Assembly (NCBI GenBank): GCA_938041595.1
Contig: CALITN010000148.1
Location: 1-5,955 of the forward strand
Origin: an uncultured Flavobacteriaceae bacterium
Lineage (GTDB): Bacteria; Bacteroidota; Bacteroidia; Flavobacteriales; Flavobacteriaceae
Length of the DNA: 5,955 nt
Direction: 5' to 3'
The notes beneath the pieces were generated by a model. That model was not told where the DNA came from. It searched no databases and saw nothing but the letters and a program-made list of their open reading frames with translations. The position numbers were made by a program, and so were the translations under genes. The number at the start of each line of letters is the position of its first letter. The first letter of the stretch is position 1. This document shows, piece after piece, positions 1-4,370 of this stretch.

Positions 1-20
1 TGCGTTTTAAAATCCATACC

Positions 21-52
21 AAAAAAAAGAGGGACTCAATGGTCGCCTCTTT
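21..52 (-). terminator. Hairpin with minus-strand T-run, probable intrinsic terminator
   Basis: The arms AAAGAGG (26-32) and CCTCTTT (46-52) pair over 7 bp. After a one-base bulge (G45), GAC (33-35) pairs with GTC (42-44), closing a six-base loop. Read on the minus strand, the stem runs into the complement of the A-run at 21-28, giving eight consecutive T. That is the intrinsic-terminator layout for leftward transcription. On the plus strand only three T follow, so termination of a rightward transcript entering from the left is possible but weaker. A minus-strand ATG lies just beyond, at 17-15, so a hairpin in the leader of a leftward gene is an alternative. Confidence 0.45.
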
Positions 53-120
53 GAATACATTCTATATCGATCACAAATGTAGTAAAATTCTAGTAATTTC
101 CTAGTCCATAGGCTTTCTTA

Positions 121-149
121 ATAAAAAACACACACCCGAAGGTGTTTGT
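121..149 (-). terminator. Intrinsic terminator with cUUCGg tetraloop, minus strand
   Basis: On the minus strand the sequence forms ACAAACACC, then loop TTCG, then GGTGTGTGT, followed by six T. This is a nine-position stem with one internal mismatch (146 against 131), closed by C-G around a UUCG loop, the unusually stable tetraloop common in bacterial terminators. No coding region on the minus strand lies within the roughly 350 bases upstream, so the terminated transcript is unidentified. On the plus strand the same hairpin is followed by AAATTTGC and has no T-run, which makes the orientation clear. Confidence 0.65.
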
Positions 150-191
150 AAATTTGCTGCCAATAATACTGACATATTAAGCAATACCCCC

Positions 192-223
192 ACCGTTCGG
201 CCCACGGCAACGGTTGCCTGGCC
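192..223. repeat. Overlapping inverted repeats forming competing hairpins
   Basis: Two perfect inverted repeats share bases. The first is ACCGTT (192-197) with AACGGT (209-214). The second is GGCAAC (206-211) with GTTGCC (213-218), a palindrome about base 212, enclosed by GGCC (199-202) with GGCC (220-223). Because 209-214 takes part in both, the two folds exclude each other in RNA. The function is unknown; candidates are an RNA switch, part of a structured small RNA, or a protein-binding palindrome. Confidence 0.45.
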
Positions 224-418
224 CCACACAAGAGTAGGAAAAAGTATAAGGAATGAAAACCAGTACGGATAGGCTCGCATCTTTGATAAGATTGGGTGCC
301 TTTAAATTAGCAAAAAAATGATAATCCCGCCAGCAACCATATTATTAGAAGGGTGGGGAGGGCGGCTGATTTTTTAAAAGATGCGCTTGGAATCGTATGG
401 AAAACGGTTAGTTATCCT

Positions 419-426
419 TATTTTTG
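419..426 (+). promoter_or_regulatory. Candidate -7 element for the VWA-ATPase operon
   Basis: TATTTTTG matches the Bacteroidota -7 consensus TAnnTTTG exactly and lies 74 bases before the ATG at 501. The -33 partner is poor: a true TTG at 387-389 is 29 bases away, too far, while ATG at 397-399 has good spacing (19 bases) but only partial match. Transcription would start near 432, giving a leader of about 70 bases. The T-rich context makes a chance match possible. Confidence 0.35.
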
Positions 427-500
427 ATTGCTATGAGACTTTTCCTGTCCTGTCTCGCAATTGAATTGTCGATGGAACAGTAAAAACCCATTTGGAAAAG

Positions 501-1625
501 ATGAAAAATAAACTCCCTGCACTGGGATTTCGATTTACGGCCTATCAAGCTCCGGAACAAACGCCATTTGAGCGCTTGTTTGAAATTTTTAAGGAGCTGA
601 TTACACATACCTCTGGGGACTTTGATGAAGCGATTGAATGGCTTCGGGAACTCGACAAAGAATACCAGCTCACCGATGAGGACTATACCATTGATGACTT
701 TATCAAAGACCTATTGGAAAAGTCTTACATCCAACCCAGAGGGTCGGGAGACGGTTCGGGTGATGGTATGGCACTTACAGCCAAAACAGAAAAACTCCTC
801 CGCGAACACGCCCTGAAACAAATCTTTGGGAAACTCCGAAAGTCAGGGAGTGGAAACCACAAAACTGAAAAAGTAGGCCAGGGGCAAGACAGTACTGGCG
901 AATACAAAGCCTACCAGTTTGGGGATCCCTTGGAGCAAATCGCCTTGACCGAAAGCATCAAAAACGCCCAAATACGATCGTCGGGGATTGACTTTAGTCT
1001 GCAACAAGAAGATTTGGTTGTAGAGGATCGTTTTTTCAAAACCCAAATGAGTACTGTTTTGATGATTGATATCAGCCATAGTATGATCTTGTATGGCGAA
1101 GATCGAATCACGCCTGCCAAAAAAGTAGCCATGGCTCTTTCCGAACTCATCACCACCCGATATCCAAAAGACACCCTCGACATTCTTGTTTTTGGCAATG
1201 ATGCTTGGCCCATTCCCTTGAAAGAGCTCCCCTATTTAGAGGTAGGGCCCTACCACACCAATACCGTTGCTGGATTGCAACTGGCTCTTGATATGCTGCG
1301 CAGAAAAAAGAATAGCAACAAACAAATTTTTATGATTACCGACGGCAAACCCAGCTGTCTGAAAATGCCTGATGGTACTTATTATAAAAACAGTGTTGGG
1401 TTGGATGACTATATCGTTGAAAAATGCTACAATATGGCCCGGCAGTCGCGAAAACTGAAAATTCCCATCACCACATTTATGATCGCCCAAGACCCCTACT
1501 TGCAAGAGTTTATTCGAAAATTTACGGAAGCCAACCAAGGAAAAGCCTTTTTTACAGGCCTCAAAGGTCTGGGTGAAATGATTTTTGAAGATTATGAAAC
1601 CAACCGAAAAAAGCGCTTAAAATAA
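501..1625 (+). CDS. VWA domain protein, partner of chelatase-like AAA+ ATPase
   Basis: This 374-residue protein is predicted to be cytoplasmic: no signal peptide or membrane helix is visible. The C-terminal half (about 184-365) is a von Willebrand factor A domain. Its metal-binding MIDAS residues are present: D190, S192 and S194 in the DISHS motif, a threonine at 253 or 255 in HTNT, and D281 in ITDG. The N-terminal 80 residues are acidic and helical and are joined through a Gly/Asp-rich hinge (81-89). In chelatase-type systems, a VWA protein of this kind binds a hexameric AAA+ ATPase and links it to a target; the ATPase gene follows 16 bases downstream, so I infer the same here. Start choice: ATG at 501 sits behind an A-rich GGAAAAG stretch. 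An in-frame TTG at 492 would add three residues, and a stop at 462 limits further extension. The target is unknown; no cobalt, magnesium or tetrapyrrole pathway gene is nearby. Confidence 0.9.
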   Translation: MKNKLPALGFRFTAYQAPEQTPFERLFEIFKELITHTSGDFDEAIEWLRELDKEYQLTDEDYTIDDFIKDLLEKSYIQPRGSGDGSGDGMALTAKTEKLLREHALKQIFGKLRKSGSGNHKTEKVGQGQDSTGEYKAYQFGDPLEQIALTESIKNAQIRSSGIDFSLQQEDLVVEDRFFKTQMSTVLMIDISHSMILYGEDRITPAKKVAMALSELITTRYPKDTLDILVFGNDAWPIPLKELPYLEVGPYHTNTVAGLQLALDMLRRKKNSNKQIFMITDGKPSCLKMPDGTYYKNSVGLDDYIVEKCYNMARQSRKLKIPITTFMIAQDPYLQEFIRKFTEANQGKAFFTGLKGLGEMIFEDYETNRKKRLK

Positions 1626-1641
1626 CCTTTTATCCACTGCT

Positions 1642-3102
1642 ATGACTAGAAAAAAAATAACAACCCTCGGAGCTCTCAAAGCCAGCGGCTATGAATCCAT
1701 TTCCATACAAGACGAACTCGCACGCAACCTCCGACAGCGACTCAAAGCGGGGGAACCTACGTTTCAGGGGCTTATTGGTTACGAAAAAACCGTTATCCCG
1801 GATGTGGAAAGAGCCTTGTTGTCAGGGCATAATATTAACCTTTTGGGGTTACGGGGCCAAGCCAAAACAAGGTTGGCAAGACAGATGACGGGACTGCTTG
1901 ACGAGTGGATCCCTGTGGTTCAGGGATCGGAAATAAACGACGACCCATTGAACCCCATCAGCCGGGGAGCCCAAGAAAAAATTGCAGAAATGGGGGAGGA
2001 TACCCCAGTGGAGTGGCTCCATCGTGACGACCGTTTTTTTGAAAAACTAGCCACTCCAGATGTCACCGTAGCCGACCTTATTGGGGATGTAGATCCAATC
2101 AAAGCCTCCAACCTCAAACTTTCCTACGCCGATGAACGCGTCATTCACTTTGGAATGATCCCTCGCGCGCACCGTTGTATTTTTGTATTGAACGAATTGC
2201 CCGATCTCCAAGCTCGAATTCAAGTCGCACTGTTTTCAATTTTACAGGAAAAAGAAATTCAAATCCGAGGATTCAAATTACGTTTCCCTATCGAAACGCA
2301 AATCATTTTTACCGCCAACCCCGAGGATTATACCAACAGAGGAAGCATCGTGACCCCACTGAAAGATCGCATCGGTTCACAAATCCTTACCCACTATCCG
2401 CACAACCGAGAAATTGCCAAGGCGATCACCGCTCAGGAAACAAAACTGCAACAGCACCATAGCGACATATACGTTCCGGAACTCGCCAAAGACCTTTTGG
2501 AACAAATTGGTTTTGAAGCACGTAAGAGTGAATATGTGGATGCCAAAAGTGGGGTCAGTGCCCGAATGAGTATCACCGCTTATGAAAATTTGATCAGTAC
2601 CGCCGAGCGTCGTTTGTTGCAATCAGGCGACAAAAAGACCAGTATCCGATTGGGAGATTTTATGGGCGTTATCCCCGCCATCAATGGAAAGATTGAACTG
2701 GTATATGAAGGGGAACAAGAAGGGGCTGAGCAGATTTCCATGCACCTGATCAACGAAGCCATAAAAACCCTTTTTCCTGATTTTTTTACCAAAATTGAAA
2801 AGCTTGAGAAGGCCGATGAAAAAGGACCTTATGACGCCATACTCAGCTGGTTCTTTGGGAACAATGAATTGTTTATCAGTGATGATTTGAATGAAAAGGC
2901 CTACCAGGCATTGCTCGACAGTGTGGCCGGCGCCTCCGAGATTGTTGAAAAACATATGGGATCGCTTGAGCCCGCAGACCGCTACTTTATGGTGGAATTT
3001 TTGATCTGGGGCTTAGAAGCACATAAAAAACTGAACAAATACCGGACGTTCGAAGGTTTTCAGTTCAAAGATGCCTTGGGAAGTTTCATCAGTGGGTTGT
3101 AG
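1642..3102 (+). CDS. Magnesium-chelatase-like AAA+ ATPase (MoxR/ChlI-type)
   Basis: This 486-residue ATPase belongs to the chelatase/MoxR side of the AAA+ superfamily and probably acts as a hexameric remodelling or metal-insertion motor with the VWA protein encoded just upstream. Visible motifs, in order: Walker A GLRGQAKT (69-76, K75); Walker B-like CIFVLNEL (179-186), where Asn184 stands in place of the usual Asp before Glu185; sensor 1 in FTANPEDY (223-230, N226); arginine-finger region PLKDRIGS (239-246, R243); and a sensor 2 candidate GVSARMS (304-310, R308). The last 170 residues are an uncharacterised helical region. Databases sometimes label such proteins sigma-54-interacting, but the GAFTGA loop of sigma-54 activators is absent and no helix-turn-helix follows, so I reject that role. 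The start codon has no Shine-Dalgarno-like sequence; the 16-base gap suggests cotranscription with the VWA gene. The substrate is unknown. Confidence 0.9.
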   Translation: MTRKKITTLGALKASGYESISIQDELARNLRQRLKAGEPTFQGLIGYEKTVIPDVERALLSGHNINLLGLRGQAKTRLARQMTGLLDEWIPVVQGSEINDDPLNPISRGAQEKIAEMGEDTPVEWLHRDDRFFEKLATPDVTVADLIGDVDPIKASNLKLSYADERVIHFGMIPRAHRCIFVLNELPDLQARIQVALFSILQEKEIQIRGFKLRFPIETQIIFTANPEDYTNRGSIVTPLKDRIGSQILTHYPHNREIAKAITAQETKLQQHHSDIYVPELAKDLLEQIGFEARKSEYVDAKSGVSARMSITAYENLISTAERRLLQSGDKKTSIRLGDFMGVIPAINGKIELVYEGEQEGAEQISMHLINEAIKTLFPDFFTKIEKLEKADEKGPYDAILSWFFGNNELFISDDLNEKAYQALLDSVAGASEIVEKHMGSLEPADRYFMVEFLIWGLEAHKKLNKYRTFEGFQFKDALGSFISGL

Positions 3103-3186
3103 TTTATTTCCGAATTAAAACTACGGCTCCACTCCTCTCCAGATACGATTTGCACGGTACTCTTAAGAATATATTTTGCGATTTAT

Positions 3187-3217
3187 TTGGTTTATTTTAT
3201 AAACTAGTCTATATTTG
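3187..3217 (+). promoter_or_regulatory. Bacteroidota-type promoter of the membrane protein/regulator operon
   Basis: TATATTTG (3210-3217) matches the -7 consensus TAnnTTTG exactly. TTG (3187-3189, within TTTG) matches the -33 element, and the spacer is 20 bases, inside the usual range of about 17-23. Transcription would begin near 3222, leaving a leader of about 20 bases before the ATG at 3243. A perfect palindrome fills part of the spacer (3190-3204). Confidence 0.65.
3190..3204. promoter_or_regulatory. Palindrome between -33 and -7, candidate operator
   Basis: GTTTAT (3190-3195) and ATAAAC (3199-3204) are perfect inverted copies around TTT. The palindrome lies wholly between the two promoter elements, where a bound dimer would block RNA polymerase. 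The downstream regulator encoded in the same operon is the obvious candidate ligand. This is inferred from position and symmetry; AT-rich palindromes of this size also arise by chance. Confidence 0.35.
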
Positions 3218-3237
3218 AATAATGTTTTAAATCAAAT
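3213..3237. repeat. Inverted repeat across the transcription start and leader
   Basis: ATTTGA (3213-3218) and TCAAAT (3232-3237) are perfect inverted copies separated by 13 bases. The left arm overlaps the -7 element and the right arm ends five bases before the start codon. It could be a second regulator half-site pair. Because the left arm lies before the expected start of the transcript, an RNA hairpin is unlikely. Confidence 0.2.
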
Positions 3238-3242
3238 GCCTT

Positions 3243-3821
3243 ATGAAAAACACCGAACTGAGCTCTGAAGAAAGTTTGGCCTTAATTGCCAAAAGCATTC
3301 AACAAACCAAAACCCATCTGAATGGACAACGCTTTTATTATCTCTTTTGGGGATGGGCGGTTTTGATTACCAGCCTTACGCACTATCTTTTAGCCATCAA
3401 CAAAACGGTTGCAGCTCCTTATTTTGTATGGCCCGTTATGGGAGTTGTAGGCTTTTTGAGTACTCTTTTTTACGGTTATAAATACGGTAAAAAAACGGGC
3501 TATGTAGAAACCCACTTGGATCGAACACTTAAACATCTTTGGATTGTCATTGGGATTTCTCTTTTTGCAGTACTATGGATTTTTATGCACGCCTACCAAT
3601 CGAACCCTATGGCCATTATCAGTGTGCTGATTGGTGTGGGTACTTTGGTTTCGGGATTGCACATGCGGTTTAAGCCCCTTGTGATTGGAGGTGTTGGTTT
3701 TTTTGTTGGTGCCATTGCCCTTGTTTATGTAAGTCCCCTAAAAGGATTATTGATCTATGATGTGTGTATTATCATAGGCTATTTGATCCCAGGATATATG
3801 CTTAAAAAAGAGCTTTCCTGA
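3243..3821 (+). CDS. Six-helix integral membrane protein of unknown function
   Basis: This 192-residue protein has a hydrophilic N-terminal segment (1-28) followed by about six hydrophobic helices: roughly 31-52, 60-79, 98-117, 122-139, 145-163 and 167-187. Charged loops such as the basic YGYKYGKK stretch (77-84) and MRFK (141-144) separate some of them. No catalytic motif or known transporter signature is visible, so I do not assign a function. The gene is the first of a pair: its TGA stop shares its last base with the ATG of the winged-helix regulator, which implies translational coupling. In Bacteroidota, small membrane proteins of this kind often sit directly beside such regulators, suggesting a sensing or shared-regulation unit, but this is inference. 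Start: ATG at 3243 fits a short leader from the promoter at 3187-3217. Confidence 0.8.
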   Translation: MKNTELSSEESLALIAKSIQQTKTHLNGQRFYYLFWGWAVLITSLTHYLLAINKTVAAPYFVWPVMGVVGFLSTLFYGYKYGKKTGYVETHLDRTLKHLWIVIGISLFAVLWIFMHAYQSNPMAIISVLIGVGTLVSGLHMRFKPLVIGGVGFFVGAIALVYVSPLKGLLIYDVCIIIGYLIPGYMLKKELS

Positions 3822-4102
3822 TGGACAAGCCGGACAAATTATTGAGTAATCCCATTCGCTTGGTGGTGGTCTCCAGTCTCCATCAAGTCGCCTCAGCGGA
3901 TTTCACAACCTTAATGGAATTGACCCAAGCAACCAAAGGAAATTTAAGCGTTCAACTGAAAAAGCTGCAAGAAGCTGGCTATATCCATATCGAAAAGTCA
4001 TTTAAAGACAACTACCCCAATACTCGATGTGAGATCTCAAAAGCCGGTAAAGAAGCTTTTGAAAAACATGTAGCCTACCTGAAAAAGCTATTGCATTTAT
4101 AA
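3821..4102 (+). CDS. Winged-helix transcriptional regulator (MarR/ArsR-like, HTH_27 type)
   Basis: This 93-residue, single-domain DNA-binding protein resembles the short winged-helix family usually labelled PF13601 or MarR-like. The features visible are an N-terminal helix with NPIRLVVVSSL (10-20), a helix-turn-helix whose recognition helix falls at about 39-52 (KGNLSVQLKKLQEAGY, the family hallmark GNLS followed by L..LEEAGY-like sequence), a wing at about 57-72, and a C-terminal helix (75-91) suited to dimerisation. No ligand domain or metal-binding cysteine cluster is present; the only cysteine is C70. It overlaps the upstream membrane protein gene by one base, so both are made together. 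It probably controls its own operon, perhaps through the palindrome at 3190-3204. The ligand or signal is unknown. Confidence 0.88.
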   Translation: MDKPDKLLSNPIRLVVVSSLHQVASADFTTLMELTQATKGNLSVQLKKLQEAGYIHIEKSFKDNYPNTRCEISKAGKEAFEKHVAYLKKLLHL

Positions 4103-4120
4103 ACTAAAACGGTTCCTTCC

Positions 4121-4204
4121 CTAAAAGCGCTCTTGCACTTCAATCACTAATGCAATTGCAATGCAAAGGGCGGCACTTCCTAAGACGATAGCTCCTACTC
4201 CCAT
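4121..4204 (-). CDS. Possible 27-residue single-helix membrane peptide
   Basis: The minus strand encodes 27 residues beginning MGVGAIVLGSAALC and ending VIEVQERF. About residues 3-20 are continuously hydrophobic and could span a membrane once; the tail is short and charged. A small-xxx-small pair (A5, G9) could support helix packing. The ATG follows an A-rich stretch (AAAGAAAA), the usual translation-start context in Bacteroidota. The ORF lies in a gap otherwise empty of genes and is too short for most gene callers. It converges on the winged-helix regulator, with 18 bases between the stops and no visible terminator. I do not recognise a family. A chance hydrophobic ORF remains possible, but the clean layout of start context, helix, charged tail and stop favours a real small protein. 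Confidence 0.5.
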   Translation of the reverse strand: MGVGAIVLGSAALCIAIALVIEVQERF

Positions 4205-4221
4205 TTTTCTTTGGTTTGGTA

Positions 4222-4248
4222 CGAATATAAGAAAGTGTATCATTCCAA
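4222..4248 (-). promoter_or_regulatory. Weak promoter candidate for the 27-residue ORF
   Basis: On the minus strand, TATATTCG (4229-4222) matches TAnnTTTG at all but one position. TTG (4248-4246) lies 16 bases upstream, slightly short of the usual spacing. Transcription would start near 4217, about 12 bases before the ATG. It is supportive only in combination with the ORF. Confidence 0.25.
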
Positions 4249-4308
4249 TCGCTGGTTGCGGTTTTAATTTTCGGCAGCCTTAGCTATCAAACCTGATTTA
4301 TTTGCCAT

Positions 4309-4327
4309 TGCCCATGATAATTGGGCA
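4309..4327. repeat. Short palindrome ahead of the oxidoreductase gene
   Basis: TGCCCA (4309-4314) and TGGGCA (4322-4327) are perfect inverted copies around a seven-base spacer, 44 bases before the GTG start. There is no T-run after it, so it is not a terminator. Its position suits an operator or a leader hairpin of the oxidoreductase gene. No convincing promoter was found here; the nearest -7-like sequence, TTTATTTG (4297-4304), has one mismatch. Confidence 0.25.
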
Positions 4328-4370
4328 GGGTTTGTCTCTTATTTCCTTACATTGGCGATAAAAAAATACT

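Larger units (their letters stand above)
121..240 (-). ncRNA. Possible 3' part of an unannotated minus-strand RNA
   Basis: A strong minus-strand terminator (149-121) follows a GC-rich, self-complementary stretch (223-192) with no minus-strand ORF that could explain it. Structured DNA followed directly by an intrinsic terminator is the usual appearance of a small RNA gene. The sequence does not match anything I can recall for tmRNA, RNase P RNA, SRP RNA or common riboswitch cores. The 5' end is not determined: no exact TAnnTTTG element is present on the minus strand between 150 and 480, only one-mismatch versions. Alternatives are a remnant of a lost gene or a long 3' untranslated tail. Confidence 0.25.
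1..500. other. Left intergenic region without a convincing protein gene
   Basis: No frame on either strand gives a persuasive protein. Stops are frequent, and the few ATG-initiated ORFs are very short; for example a 22-codon plus-strand ORF at 253-321 and a 12-codon minus-strand ORF at 302-340. The region contains two minus-strand terminator-like hairpins (21-52 and 121-149), a GC-rich patch with overlapping inverted repeats (192-223), and a promoter-like element at 419-426 ahead of the VWA gene. On the plus strand a TAA at 8-10 could end a gene lying to the left; on the minus strand an ATG at 17-15 could begin one. Too little of either is visible to choose. Confidence 0.6.

Noticed and set aside
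149..156. Exact plus-strand TAnnTTTG match (TAAATTTG)
   Set aside because: No TTG at a usable distance upstream, and it overlaps the end of the terminator stem; AT-rich chance match.
302..340. Minus-strand 12-residue hydrophobic ORF (MVAGGIIIFLLI)
   Set aside because: Too short to separate from chance, has no clear ribosome-binding context, and no toxin family of this size is recognisable.
408..608. Minus-strand 66-residue ORF overlapping the start of the VWA gene
   Set aside because: Lies antisense to a well-supported gene, has no recognisable domain, and its composition looks like a frame shadow.
1642..3102. Sigma-54-dependent activator reading of the ATPase
   Set aside because: The GAFTGA loop and a C-terminal helix-turn-helix are missing; motifs fit the chelatase/MoxR group instead.
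501..3102. Magnesium or cobalt chelatase for chlorophyll or cobalamin synthesis
   Set aside because: No ChlH/CobN-like large subunit or tetrapyrrole gene is present in the window; only the ATPase/VWA architecture is shared.
3196..4106. 11-bp direct repeat TTTATAAACTA at 3196-3206 and 4096-4106
   Set aside because: In an AT-rich 6-kb window a few repeated 11-mers are expected by chance, and no element boundaries accompany it.
4314..4361. 15-codon ORF starting at ATG 4314, in frame with the oxidoreductase
   Set aside because: It ends at a TAA before the oxidoreductase GTG. The encoded peptide has no family-like N-terminal sequence and no regulatory codon pattern, so neither an extension nor a leader peptide is supported.
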